Assembly: GCF_949628265.1 (NCBI RefSeq)
Contig: NC_088789.1
Location: 23,057,883 to 23,121,882, forward strand
Direction: 5' to 3'
Source of the DNA: Cloeon dipterum
Taxonomy: Eukaryota > Arthropoda > Insecta > Ephemeroptera > Baetidae
Length of the DNA stretch: 64,000 nt
The notes beneath the pieces were generated by a model, which was not told the origin of the DNA, made no database searches, and saw nothing but the letters and a program-made list of their open reading frames with translations. The position numbers and the translations under genes were made by a program. This document shows, piece after piece, positions 39,201 to 51,111 of the stretch. Positions within the stretch are counted from its first letter, which is position 1. Every line of letters begins with the position of its first letter.

Positions 39201-42200
39201 AATTTTTAAAACGGCTCCAAAAACAATCGATATATATCTTAGATGTTAAATTTAGAGTCGCATAAATAGCTCCTCGTGAATTAAATGGGGCAAGTAATAA
39301 TTAAGTGTTCATAATACGAACTTCTACTTGGTTAATGGTAATTATTAGACAGCAAGTAACTTTACTTTTGTTCCTATTATTTTTTTGCATGTTTTAGTCA
39401 TAAAAATTACTGGGTGAAATTTTCTGCACAACATTACGTTTTTTTTAATATTCGCCAAAAAGTGAACACGATATAATATTGTAAAGTGAACGTTCCAATC
39501 AGCAATTAATTTTTGGCCGACGACAAAGTGCAGTGCGCGGAGATGAAGTGTTGCGAGAGTGGCGAAATGTGGAGAGGCGAACGGCACGCACATAAAGTGC
39601 ATTAATTAGACGTCATTTGGCGCTATTAGCCAGCGCTGAGTCGCTAATAATGATATTATAGAGTTGAGAGAGGGCAAGTTATGAAAAGGGCGTGAAAGCA
39701 CACGGCGAGCAGCCCCGAGTAATTCCATTTGCAGGGCGCTAATGTGACAAAGCTCGGCCTCACTTGCTTGTCGGCGTCGGTTCCCTGCTTCTGACGCGCA
39801 GGAAAAGGGCTGCGGGCAGTCGGAATAAAAAGGCAAGATCAAAGGCCGGTGATTAATGGCGTTAACGCATTTCCAATGCTCGCCGCTCCCGTCTTGCTCC
39901 GTTTCTTTCCTTGCAACTGGCCCTTTTTGCGATTGATAAATTAGCCTTGCTCACTTTCAGGCGCAATGAATACATTTCTCCGCTTTGAGAAAAGATTAGC
40001 ACAAGTTCTGCAGCTGAGAGGCTAACATAAAAAATACTGAAGTGCTTTTTTAATCAGGGAATGTAATATTGGATTATTATATATTATAAAGTGTAATTTT
40101 TGTATATATGTGAATTTGAGCAAAAATGAGTGAAATTGAATTGTGAAGGATTGTAAAATATTTTCTCAAAGATTTTTAAGAGCCTTAAATTGAAGAAAAA
40201 AATTAAGGGCTCTCATATAATTAATTTTTAGGATTTTTATTGCAAATTCCTAGTATAGATCGAGTTGGTTTTGAATTTCTCTTTGTATTTTTTAAATTGG
40301 ACATAAATTAATTCGCCATAGTTAGTAGAACATTCATTGTCTCCAGATATTTTTAAATGCAATTCAATATTTACTTTGTACCTAAAAGTTTCCAATTATT
40401 AACACTTAATTACTTTTCCCACTTAATTCCCGAGGAGCTATTTATGCGACTCTAAATTTAACAATTAAGACAAACATTGGAGCCGTTTTAAAAATTAAAA
40501 TTGGGTTATTTTTATAAATAACCCAATAACAAATCACTTTAAAATTTAATAATTCATCTAATCAATGAGAGAAAAAGGAAAAAAATATTCTTTGACTGAT
40601 TTAAATTTAACGAAAACTTTCAACTTTGTCTTCTATAAACTTAAACTTTTGAATTTCAACCACATGAAAGCTTTTTAATATAGTAATACTTCAACTCACG
40701 AAACTTTGTTCTTAAAACTCCCATCTCGATTATTTCTAATTAAACATTCCGTTCAACAAAATACTATCCCAAGTTTATCTTGCAATTTCCAAGAACAGCG
40801 ATTTTTTCTAACGCAAGAGTTCGTTTCTCATAAGAGCAAAAGCCTGGAGGGAAAAATCGCAGATTTAAAGCCCGCAGGCGTTTCACTCAACTTTTCTCTC
40901 CATTTTCCTCATATCTCGCTGCGAATCCCCGCGTAATAAAACGTGCAGAGGGAGCGACGAGGGAGAAAGAGAGAGAGAGAGAGAGCATCGAAAAGCTCTT
41001 GTGTGCTGGATTTCCAGTCTGAATTGGATCAACAGGTACATAAAAAGAAAAGTTCTTCTTTTCAAAGTCAACCTGTGGCTTTGCGCGTAATTCGCTTTCC
41101 CGCTGCGACAGGCGGAAAGTGATAAGAGCAGCGGGATTTATTCCAAATCGAGTTTCTTCCCTGAGCCCCAAAAAGACTTAACAATGAATTTTGGTGAATT
41201 TTTCTGTAATAAATGGAATGTTTTCTTAAAAGGAAAAGTTTTAAGTGGATTGATACAGGGCAACAATTTAAAATTATTAGAATTGTTGGCTCTAATAATA
41301 AGCCGTTGTCTTAATTCTTGTTAGTTTAATTTTTTCTCCAATGCGCAATAATAGTGAGGAAATTTATCTTCAGTTCAATTCAAATTTTGGAAATTTTGGC
41401 AATTTATAAAAATTTACAGTGCTCGACCACATTTTCTTGATAGATTTCGATTTCTCTCGTCGAAATCTGTGCATGAAATGTTTTGAGGAAACTTTGTTTT
41501 GAATTTTGAAATAATATAAAATTTCAAGTAAAATAAAAATTCATAGCTACCAAAGTCAATTTCAGCTTTTACTAGATAATTAGAGATTAGTTTATTGCAT
41601 GGGCAAGAACGATTTTCCGGTATTGTTCCTCTTTAAGAAAATTCATATAGAGCAACATAATAATTTATTTATGCATTCTTGCATTTTAGGCTTTGTAAGT
41701 AGAGGTTTCATAGTTAATTTCTCGAAAAACTTGACTGACGAGTTTAAAATTTAATTCCAGCTAAAATAAAGATATTTTACTCGGATTTATATATTAGATG
41801 GTGCATATATTTTTAACAAATAATTTCAACGCAATAAAAGCTTTCAAAAATTTCAATTTTTGTAGATAATATGTAAAGTTTTAAACCTAAAGTAAAAAGT
41901 AAGGGTTACAGTTTTTTCAAATTCGCTTCTTTTTAAAATTAAATTTAAACTATCATTTGCTCACAGTCAACCAACATAATATTATATTACTATATAAACG
42001 GGAAACTCTATTAATTCTGCGATTCTCGCTTTTTCGTACATTTAAAAATCTGTAGAAAAAAATTATTTTGGAAACACTCACCGGCTCATTACTATGTTCA
42101 ACTTATTCAACGTATTGAATTTAACAAATTTTACCTGAAAATTGGCTAGTCTAAACCATGGGAACAACCTAAAATCTGCTAAAAATTGTGCTGACAATTG

Positions 42201-43130
42201 TAAAACACCTAATTTTGTAACTCTTGAATGCTGTCCTTAATATTTGTAAACTACTTAAGGTCTCTCCTACAAGAATTAACTCACATCCAAAACATATATC
42301 TCGGATTTTATTCTTGTTTGTGTGAAAACTTTCACAACACCGAGCCTCTCTTATCCACTATAAAAATTTCAAAACCACACCGCAATGATTTGCGCAACGC
42401 ACTGCTTTTATCGAGCAGGAAGTGCACTCGGTTAGTGCTCTGTAACATATTTTATATTTTTATTTTGCATGCAATCGAGTGAGTGAACCAAGAGAATTGC
42501 ATATATGAGAGCATACTCACCGCCCCCGTTTTTGTAGCAAAGATAAGGGAAGCGCCACACGTTGGCCAAATCGACTGCGAATCCAATCACGGAGAGCAGG
42601 AAGTCCACCTTTTTGCCCCACGTCTCTCGTTCCTCCGTGTCGGGACTCCCTCCCGCCGCCACCTGCGGCCCATCTTCAAGCGTGAAACACAGAAAGGGCA
42701 ACTTTGATTGATTGAATCGAATTATACACACACGACGCCGCGCGTATGCAACTGCCGGGGGTGGAAATTTTACTTTCAGCGCACCCTCCTCGGCGGTGCA
42801 TCACAATCGAAACTAGCTGTCAAGTTGGATGAAAACGGATGCGGCTAGAAAATCGGAATTTTTCCAGGTCACTTTTTAAAGGGGGAAGATTCGATAAAAT
42901 ATAATTTTACTAGGAAAAATTTATCTAAGACTTTTTTGCTAATTTTAAATTGCACTCACCTGAAAAAAAATAATTAAATGCACTATAAGCATTTTTAAAG
43001 GGCAACCAGTACTAATCATAGCAAGCGGCAAGGTAAAAGGCGTGTCTGCATTTAAATTCACAGAAGCAATTTAAACGTTGCCTTTTTTAGTGCTTTGAAG
43101 TTTCCTACCTTTGTCTTCGGCGGGGGCCAT
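30269..43130 (-). CDS. DAT: Sodium- and chloride-dependent dopamine transporter (SLC6 family)
   Basis: DAT clears dopamine from the synapse using Na+ and Cl- gradients. Eleven exons (43130-43109, 42673-42521, 35963-35829, 35187-35033, 34021-33849, 33033-32656, 32155-31918, 31857-31629, 30783-30683, 30617-30450, 30385-30269) give 622 residues, close to fly DAT. It is assigned to DAT and not SERT by close similarity from memory to Drosophila DAT throughout: [70 protein letters not shown], and the C-terminal TTPWRDQQ. Asp42 in TM1 is the amine-binding residue. TM2-TM12 follow. The large second extracellular loop (about residues 140-215) has NAT, NLT and NGS glycosylation sites and the paired Cys of [11 protein letters not shown]. 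The 22-base first coding exon is the least certain part. Confidence 0.93.
31179..31196. repeat. AG dinucleotide microsatellite in a DAT intron
   Basis: Nine AG units stand in the intron between DAT coding exons 8 and 9, flanked by AT-rich sequence. Confidence 0.8.
34436..34750 (+). repeat. Dispersed repeat family A, copy 3 (in DAT intron 4)
   Basis: It contains CACTGTCTCCTAATTG, ATCATTATTTATTTCACCAG, GGAATCGAAATCTGAGG and CTGAAATTTAATCGTTAC in the family order. The tail after TCCTGATTTGATT also resembles copies 2 and 4. It lies antisense to DAT in the intron 34022-35032. Confidence 0.55.
35206..35660. other. GC-rich, repeat-containing segment of DAT intron 3
   Basis: The intron 35188-35828 is unusually GC-rich for this window. 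It contains GCAGGCAGG-type repeats near 35283, a run of CGCCCGCC and GCTCG units near 35411-35454, and a GTGTGTGTGTGTGTG tract near 35607. The open frames here follow composition and show no protein motif. Its character resembles the GC-rich patches elsewhere, so an intronic regulatory element is possible. Confidence 0.4.
37130..37410 (+). repeat. Dispersed repeat family A, copy 4 (in DAT intron 2)
   Basis: Shared blocks include CACTGTCTCCCTTTTG, ATCCAACCAG, GGATGGATCGCGACGAGAGG, GATCGAAATCATTG, GGAAATTTAACTGTTACTTG and GTCCTATTTTGATTA. Similarity with copy 2 continues downstream through CCAATTTGATCACTTGGTAA. Confidence 0.55.
39091..39311 (+). repeat. Left arm of a large inverted repeat in DAT intron 2
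   Basis: This arm, beginning GACAAAGTTG, is matched in reverse complement at about 40397-40630. Long identical blocks include CTCTCATTGA, TAGATGAATTAT, CAATTTTAATTTTTAAAACG with GCTCC after it, and TTAAATTTAGAGTCGCATAA followed by ATAGCTCCTCG. The arms are separated by about 1.09 kb. Within a DAT pre-mRNA the two arms could fold into a long double-stranded stem. Confidence 0.85.
40397..40630 (-). repeat. Right arm of a large inverted repeat in DAT intron 2
   Basis: This is the reverse-complement partner of 39091-39311, with a few small indels and an insert-like difference around TTATTTATAAAAATAACCC. The spacer 39312-40396 includes a GC-richer patch (39530-39970) and no transposase-like open frame. 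It could be a non-autonomous terminal-inverted-repeat element or two inverted copies of one repeat. Confidence 0.85.
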
Positions 43131-46100
43131 GGCTGCTTACGGGCTGGCGTCCTCAGCAGCGGCGCCGTTGTCGCCAAAAGCACTCAAAAATACTGCAAAC
43201 AAAAGAGATGCGACCGCGTCAAGACAAATTTTGCTCCAATTTATTCGAACGAACGAACGAACGAACGAGCGGAAACGCAGGGTTGAATTTCTGGCAGCGA
43301 CCCGGCGAGTGCTGCAAAGTGCTTGGTCGTCGCGAATATGAAAAGCGACGCCGTTTTGTTTCGATTCAAGTGCGCATGGAGTGCAAGAGAAAGGTCGCGG
43401 CTCCTTTGGCTTTTCACGTTACGAAATCTGCAATTATGCATGTGGAGTACTTTTGTCTCGAGAATTATTACCTTGCGCAGCAGTCGAAAAGTAAGAATAT
43501 CGCTGGTGGTAAGCTAAGGAGTTCGTTTTCTCCCATTCTTTCAGTACATTGTGAAACTATACAACCTGTTCGATGCCTGAAACTGCATTACTGAACGCTA
43601 ATTACAATTATTTCTCTATGAACCTAAGTTGCAATAATTATTATTCAAAGGAGCATTGCATTGAGTAGAAATGTTGACAAGCTAATTGGAGTAGTAAAAA
43701 TTGTGTCATTCGCATTACGATGGTCTAATAAAGTACAACTTCAGGTTTACTTTCAATAATTGCAACATTAATCCTTCCCTCAAGCAAATAGAATTGATCT
43801 GATTCCAAGGGATTAATCAACATTGGTTTCACTTCTGCAAAGAGAAAAAATAAAAATAGTAAAGTAAATTAATTTATTTAAATTGACATTTAAATTTTAA
43901 ATTCTAATAAGTAATTTTAAAAATTTTTTATTTATGTCTCTTTTTTATACGAAATAATAATATTTATATTTTTAATTAAATATTTACTGTTTATTTCCAT
44001 TAGGGTATTTTTAAAGAATAAACGATATCTCAAAATATCACCAAACATAGATTTTTTGCAAAATAAAAATATAAATAAATAGACTAATTCCTGAATTTCA
44101 AGGCAAAGGTAGATATTGTAATTCCCCTTCTGCATTGTATGTGATTGTATATGTAAAATATAATTATGTAGATTATAACATTCATTTTTGAACTATATAG
44201 GAAAATCATCAAGATCTTTCAAGATGGCTTTTATTTCATGAATTCTCTAGCAGTAAAATTGTCTTTAAATTATCATTTAATCTAACATAACTCATTGTCA
44301 TTCGCACATAAAGCGGAAGATAAAACCGAATATTATTAATCTTTTAGGTGAACTATTTGAAGTTAGATGACGTAGATAAGAAAAAATATTTAAAAAATCT
44401 AATCAAATTAAATAATTATAAATTAACTTTTCATCCCTTGATGACCAAAACTGAAATTTAATTTTTAATTGAAACATATATTTTTACTTGTTTAACGATT
44501 TTATTCTGTTTTATAACTTACTTAGTAAAAAAATCAACGCTTCAGTTTTTAATCCCTCTAAACTGTTGAGAATTTTTCTAACTTTCTCAGAAAAGGATAA
44601 AGGAGAATTAAAGATTAGAATATTGATGCATTTTATAATAATTCTGCAAAATCGTCTGAATCGTTACGTTACAACATTTAAATAAAAATCTGTCTCAAAT
44701 TCACTGAACTGAATAATATACTGTGCCACTAAGAGGGCTGGTAAAACGCACAATTTGCCGGAAAAATTATCGCAATAATTGGTTTTTGCAGTGTTCCCCA
44801 CAATTTTTTGCACATTTTGCCGAAACACATGCATTAGAATAGTATATCATACATATTTTTTGTTCGAACACCAAAATACGAACTTTAAAAATTAATTCCG
44901 ATGCCATTAGCCTCCCAATTCCATGGATTCAATAAAATTTATAGGATTATTTTATGATTTTTCATGAAATCTCTCATGTTTGGCGCAAAATAATTCCATT
45001 TTCGAGAGAAAAATTCAGACAAAACGCTTAAATGCATAGACAACTTTCGATTTTTCAGGCTGTGTCTTTTTATGCGCATAAAAGCACTGGTGCATATTTG
45101 CGCATTGTGAAATTCGCGAATCGTATCCACAATTCTCTATAAAAAGGAAAAAATTACCAAATTTATGAAAGAAAAGGGTAATCAGCTTGATAAGGTACAA
45201 ATTTTCGTCACTGATCTTGCTTTTGAAGGCAATATACTATTTTTGTTCTGACGCGCAAGCTAAAAATAAAATAAAATAATGAATTATATTACTCTAAACA
45301 TACAAAATCTTGTGTTATACCTTGGGGTTGTGGACATGGAGGGCGGTCGGCATGACCCTGAAGGGAGGTGGGGCCCTGAGAGGCAGGAACCGTCAGTAAA
45401 GGTTCCAAAGGGTGATGATGACAGCGAAACTCGAGTCGCTCTGACCCATGCGGGGAGCTGGGGCGCACTGTGGGCACGCGGATCCACCCTCGCCGCGCCC
45501 TGCCTGCGCCCCCACCCTCGAGTCGTCGTCGTCGTCGGCGGCGGCGGCTGGCGAGAGCAGGCCGCCGCCGCACGCCTCTCAAACTCAGTTACGCGACGCA
45601 ATTTCGGACGCCAAATGACTTCGCCAGGTCGAATTATGAAAATGCAAGCAACGGGGGGCGCCGAGGGAAAGAGAGAGAGCAAAGCGGCTTAAGCGGCACT
45701 CGCAATAAAATTGCCTCTGCTCAGATTGATTGAGCGGATCTCGCATTCCTGCTCGATCTCCCTCTCAATCCGCTCATCCCGCCCTCTTTTCCGTTCTGCT
45801 CCCGAGGGACGTGGGCAAGACGAGAGAACAGGTTGCAACAAGTAGTCTCTTATATTTTCTGAATAACTGTGCAACAAATCTTTTTCATATTTTAATTATT
45901 GCTGGTATTTTAACCACAAATATTAAAAATAATGTAAAATTTTGCAAAAATATTTCTTAGTTGAAGGAGGAAATTTTTCATCTGTTTGTACCGCAAGGCT
46001 GTGAAATTTAAAGAAAGATAAGTCAAAAGCAGAATCAAATTTCCTCCTCAAACATATTTTTCATTCTTGCTGAGTCATCTCGTCCTGCGCGAACAGATTA

Positions 46101-47579
46101 AATTGGAATATTAACTGCAATATTTGAAATTTTTAATTATTTTCAATTAATTATTTTAATTTTCCAAATTAATTAAATACAGACTGAAGATTTATTTTGA
46201 AAAACAAGGAGAATGAATTTTCAAACTGATTTTTTTATTTGTAATAAATATTTAAACCAGAATTTAGCTATTGACTGGATCATTTCTTAAAATACTTACC
46301 GAGTCATGTGTGTATGCAAAACCATAATTACTATTTAATGAGGCAGTTTAATCTTACTTATTTTATCTGTGTGCCCGATCCAAAGGAGCAAGAATCATTT
46401 TAAAATCTTCCAATTTTTGAAATAGTAGGCGCAATTGATGTATTTTAAAAATTACATTATCAGTACTCTGCAATTCATTTAAAACTGAAGCTTTATTTTT
46501 TTTTCAAAGGGAAAATTACAAAACAGTAAAAAAATCGCTTTGACCATCTCAATGAAGAAAGTTTCAATTTTATTTAAATATGAAATATGATAAAAAAAAT
46601 TGATCAAATTTCACGGCATTTCTCGAGTTAAAATTTTCTCTTCATCTATTCCACCATTTTTTACGAGTCTAGACATTTTTAAACAGACGAATTTGCAAAA
46701 ATAATTTCCTTTTGTAAAAGTACACAGCATTGATGAGTTCCAATTATTCCCTTCAAATAAAAATAAAATAAAAAAATGCTAGTCAAGTTATTTTCCAATA
46801 TGCTGCTTTCGCTGGGCGGCACGCGTCCCGCTCCCCTCGCGGCGACTTGTTCTCCCTCAGCGCTGCTGCTTATTGTTTTAATTAAGGCTATAATCACAGC
46901 GCGCCGGCACTTGATTAAAATCGGCAATGACTAATATTTCACGAGCGCGGGCGCGCGGAGATTGAAGTGGCAGAGAGGCAAGAAATTGCGTCGGACTGTT
47001 TAACTCGGGCGCCCCTGCTCATTTCTTCGCCCGCCGGCGTTTCAGCACCAGATACAAATGCGAAAACCGTAATAATATCCGGTGTACACCTGCAGCAGCG
47101 AATTTCCTCGCTCATTCTTTTCCCGGGAATCGCTTTTTGTGCGCGCGCGACACCTTTTTTTGTGCCAGCTGCGCCGCGCAGCATGAACGACGAGTTTAAT
47201 TCGTTTTGACGCGCTAATAGAAAATTATAAGGACCACGCTTGTATAACACTAAATAAATAGTTTTCTGTCCTAATTGGTGTTGTTAACAAGGATGACGTC
47301 AAATCGCTGAATGAAAAACTGCTCCTTCCGCTCCCAACTCGCGCGGCATGTCAGCCACCAACACAGTTTACGCAGCGTTTAGCGCAAATGTGTTGAAAAT
47401 AGTGCTGCTGCATTCGCATGTTATTTGAGTACGTGCAAATCATTAATGAAATTATGGTCGTAATTGGTGAGAATCTAATCAAAAAGTTATTTTTAGTAAA
47501 ATTAAAGGGTGTAAAATTTACTAATAAAGGTAAATATGTTCAGGAATAATTATGAAAACAAAATTTTAATTTTTACTGA

Positions 47580-47830
47580 AAATATACCGTCTAAAATTTT
47601 GGAATTTTCTGTAATTTTCCTAGGTTACCGTTTAAATTTCTGAGAAAATTGGCTACAAATGTTTGCAAGCTGTCTCCATATTGAAAAATTATGGTTTGTT
47701 TCACCAGTAGGTAAATTTAACTCGTTATTTAACAGGTCGATACGTCCGGAATCGAATCGAGTGAAAAATCGACGACTAATAACTGTAAAATTTCTCGGTT
47801 AATTTGGCAAATTCTGAAATTTTCTGTTAA
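47580..47830 (+). repeat. Dispersed repeat family A, copy 5
   Basis: Shared blocks are ACCGTTTAAATTTCTGAGAA, GCTGTCTCCATATTG, TGTTTCACCAG, GGAATCGAATCGAG, TAACTGTAAAATTTCTCGG and CAAATTCTGAAATTT. It lies in intergenic DNA upstream of DAT. Confidence 0.55.
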
Positions 47831-50169
47831 TTGAGATCCAGCTTTAAATTTTTTGAACCTCTGCTCAGCACATCCCGGTGGGCTATGAGTTCACGATGGG
47901 TCCCAATAACACCGCTGAGTGCATAACATGGGGCCCGAGTGGCCGCAGAGGAGCTTGGGTCCAATTTAGCCATCTTTTCGCCTCCCTGCACCGAGTTCTT
48001 TTATCGAAACGCCAGATATTTGTCCCTAAAGCCGCTGAAAAGGTGCTAAAACCAGCAAGTGGCGAGTCGGCACCCGTGCGCCTCCCAGCCCGTTGAGCTA
48101 TTTGAGCATTTCGAGTCACTAAACTAATCACCTTTTTGGCATCTCTGCCAATATTGGATCTTTGAATTGCTAAAAAATCTCCCATTACTTTGACACTCAT
48201 GAGAATATGCCTTAAAAATGCGAGAAAATGGAGATTACGGTCAATTTGTGCCTTGTATCAATCCATTTTGATTATTTTTTTAATGATTATTATAAACTGA
48301 GTGATTTTGTGGTTGATATCTGTTGATGGAATACGCGTATAAATAAACGTACAAAATTAATGATTTTTACAGTTTTGAAGCACATAAGATAGCCCCAAAT
48401 AAAACATTAAACAGTCTGGCGAGTTTGCAGCAAAATTTAACTAAGATGATTGCTTTTTATTTTAGCCTCAAATAAAATTTCTAGCTGCTTACTTAATTCT
48501 TTTTATTGGCTTTAAAGTTAAAATTTCCAAAATCAATTCTTATTCTTGATTTATTTTATGGAAAAATTTGTACGCTCGATTTTAAGACAATTTCAGTTGG
48601 GTCTGAGGTTTATGATTGAGTTAATAGGTCTGAAATTGTGTAATTTGTATTATTTTGATGTTTATATAGATTCTCAGGAACTGTTGATCTTCTTTCGTAG
48701 TAAATATATCTCTCTTGGACTATTTATATGTAAAATAATTTCTAGTTTGAGAGGTTCACATAAATTTCTGCTTCAGGGCAGGGAATTCTCGTTTGATCCT
48801 TGATGGTCAGGTAACGGAACAATTTCATTAAATTTTAGATGTGACCAGTTTTTGTGTCAGCTCATTTAGGTTGTTTAATTTAGGCTAGACTAATAATTAA
48901 AATATAAATATATTCCTGTTTATACTGACATTCATTTTTTTGCAACTAGTCACACGCAAAATTTTAAGTGTTACAAATTTATTAAAATCACCTAAACTTT
49001 AAAATTCTATGAGTTCATGAAAGTTTTTGATGGTTAGCTTGGTTTCAAATCAGGCTTTTCATTGGCATATTCCACAAATTGATTTGAATTCAATGGTTGG
49101 TTGTCATGAAGCGTTAGCATTTAATTTACATGAGAAGATCTTCAATTTTAAAAACTATTTTTTATAAATTAAATATAAATGAAATAATTAACATCTCAAA
49201 CTGCACTCCAACTCGTTTTCTTCCAATTTTTCTCTCGAAAATACTGTTCTATCATATTGGTTATCCAAGGAATCTTCGTGGAACTAAAACTCACGCACAA
49301 AGGAGCAATGCAGTCGGCACAAGACTAGAATTAATTTTCATTATATTAAAAAAATCCATTGTTCTGGCCAAACACGTTTCTCATGCGTCTATACTGGCTA
49401 GCAATAAAAATGTCACAAAAGCTGCGTGTTTAGACTCCAGGTCTGAAAATTGAATCGAAAAGGAAAATTTACGGGAGGGCAAGCGCATCCGAGCGGCGCC
49501 GGCAGCCGACCTTGACAATTCACAAATAATGCGCTTTGTTTACGATGCAACAACGCATTAATTCAGTATGGAACCAGTGGCGTGCAATATGATAAGTGGC
49601 GACAAGTGGAAATTAAAGCGGAAGCTGCTGGGGGCGAGCCTCCCGAAAGCGCGTGACTATTATATAAATTTCGGACTCACCTGCTGTGCAGGAGCGAAAA
49701 TAAATCGCGTGTGTTGCGGGTCGCGGGCACCGGCCTTTTGCTCCCGCGGAGTCGCTTGGCTCTTTCGCAACTAACGCAGGCAGACAAAAATCAAATGCCC
49801 CACTCACCAGGCAGCACTATATGCAGACTTTCACTTCTCGTAGCGCCAGCCTGCCAGCCCAGCGTCCAGCAGCAGCAATATTTTATATTAATCTTTGCGC
49901 CCGAGAGCTAGTAGTGGGGACGCGCGTCTCTTTCATTTTTGTCCGCGGCGCCGCGTGTGTTTATTTGCCGGGACGCCCACACGTCCATTCTTCGCGGCTT
50001 GATCAGTCGGTCGGTCGGTCGGCGCCCATGCCCACCTCCGAGATGCTGACAGCATCGTTTGCAGAGTCATCGACTATTATTAATTTGATGCCTTTTGGCT
50101 CACATGGATTTTAATTCAGCTGTTATAAATGGATTTGACTGCGAAATTCTTAAATATAAATTTTTACTT

Positions 50170-50420
50170 TCGTTTAAAATGCTCTCCACGAATTTTTCTA
50201 GATTGCCGTTTCAATTCATGAGAAAATCTGTTTGAATGTTCATCAAATGGCGAGGAGTGTCTATCCCTATTTAAATTTCAGGATTTATTTTATTAGGAAA
50301 ATAATATTTAGGACGCCGTTGACGAAAATAATCGAAATCAAAGGAAAAAATAACTGACATAGATGTTTAAATTTTTTGAGGAATTTTGCAAAATTCCTAA
50401 AATTGTATAAAACTACCGAA
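50170..50420 (+). repeat. Dispersed repeat family A, copy 6 (diverged)
   Basis: Shared blocks are GCCGTTTCAATTCATGAGAA, AATGGCGAGGAGTGTC, TTTATTTTATTAGG, GACGCCGTTGACGAAAATAA, ATCGAAATCAAAG and TTTTGCAAAATTCC. This copy is more diverged than copies 2-4, and its 3' end is unclear. Confidence 0.45.
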
Positions 50421-50811
50421 TTAATTCCAATATAATTTTTGGTAGGAGCCGAAAAATTATAAAAGAAATATCATCAACTAATGATAATTTTTAGATTTCG
50501 ATTATCAGATAGAAAATTTTATCGACTTGTTTGCTTAAAACAAAATTACATTTAAATGTCCCGCAAATTTTCAAAATTTTTAAAAAATGACATTTTCGAC
50601 TTTTCCAACAATTTTAAGGCTCTCATTATATATATTTTTTTAAATTTGGATGAAAAGATAAAATATTCTTTGAAATTTGTTTTATTAATTCTTTAATAAA
50701 CTTTGAATACTTATATTGTTTGAAAAGCTTTTTAAATTAAAGCATATTTATCTTTTATATTTTTAGATTGAAAGCGTAAACATGAACATTCCTGTGGCTC
50801 TTAATAATCGC

Positions 50812-50817
50812 TTTATT
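50812..50817 (-). terminator. Polyadenylation signal behind the small ORF 50842-50958
   Basis: The minus strand reads AATAAA 25 bases beyond the stop codon of the 38-codon frame. This supports a short transcript ending here. Confidence 0.45.
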
Positions 50818-50841
50818 TTATGAGCTTTATGCTTTATGGGT

Positions 50842-50958
50842 TCACTTCGCGCCCTGGAAGCTGTGAGTAAACACCAGAGCCATCTTGTGGAGGAATTCAA
50901 TATCATCGAGTCCAACCAGCGTCTTCTTCATGTTTTCATTTTTTATTTCTTCCCACAT
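50842..50958 (-). CDS. Candidate small protein, 38 residues, divergent from Tsr2
   Basis: This frame starts with MWEEIKNENMKK and ends HSFQGAK before TGA. I do not recognise it. The middle (LVGLDDIEFLHKMALVFTHS) has an amphipathic, ordered look, and its codons are less AT-biased than the flanks. A stop lies three codons before the ATG and no acceptor AG falls between them, so a longer spliced form in this frame seems unlikely. The start is 153 bases from the Tsr2 start on the other strand, and an AATAAA follows the stop closely. It could be a real short gene or the last relic of a longer one. The frame is seen; its coding status is inferred. Confidence 0.35.
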   Translation of the reverse strand: MWEEIKNENMKKTLVGLDDIEFLHKMALVFTHSFQGAK

Positions 50959-51111
50959 GTGTTTGTATCAGACATCGGCTCAATCGGTTGCGCGAACCTC
51001 GTGGTCCTCGACTAAGACAGAAATTATGCGCCCCGTTCAAATTTCAATAGTGGATCGTCGAAATACTGTGGCTAAATAATTTGTCTCCCTATTTAAAATA
51101 ATTTTATAATC

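Larger units (their letters stand above)
35964..42520. other. DAT: 6.6 kb second intron of DAT
   Basis: This intron makes up about half of the gene. It is AT-rich with GC-richer patches at about 37560-37900, 39530-39970 and 40870-41170, each with CpG and short tandem repeats (GA repeat near 40968-40985). It also holds family A repeat copy 4 and the two arms of a large inverted repeat. No coding exon with SLC6 similarity or other domain was found inside it. Confidence 0.6.
43131..50811. other. Gene-poor region upstream of DAT
   Basis: There is no convincing gene in this 7.7 kb. GC-rich CpG patches lie at about 43110-43480 (adjacent to the DAT start, with a GAAC repeat at 43246-43269), 45330-45830, 46800-47200, 47870-48090 and 49480-50060. 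The longest frames (45279-45692 on both strands) come from GC-rich composition. Between them the DNA is AT-rich. Two copies of repeat family A occur. The distribution fits DAT 5' untranslated exons and enhancers, but no specific exon can be supported. Confidence 0.5.

Noticed and set aside
41418-41650. Possible reverse-oriented copy of repeat family A
   Set aside because: Only one block (GATTTCGATTTCTCTCGTCG) resembles the reverse complement of the family. The other blocks are missing or too weak.
30269-43130. Serotonin transporter as identity of the SLC6 gene
   Set aside because: Sequence across TM1-TM12 and the C-terminal TTPWRDQQ follows Drosophila DAT. SERT differs in EL2, in the region after TM7 and in the tail.
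45279-45692. Overlapping long frames on both strands (137, 132 and 97 codons)
   Set aside because: The DNA is a GC-rich, CGT/CGG-repeat patch. Low-complexity VVVV, GGGG, RRRR and TTTT runs in the translations show that the frames follow composition.
47878-48200. Frames on both strands in a GC-rich patch upstream of DAT
   Set aside because: There is no recognisable motif, no convincing splice partners, and both strands are equally open.
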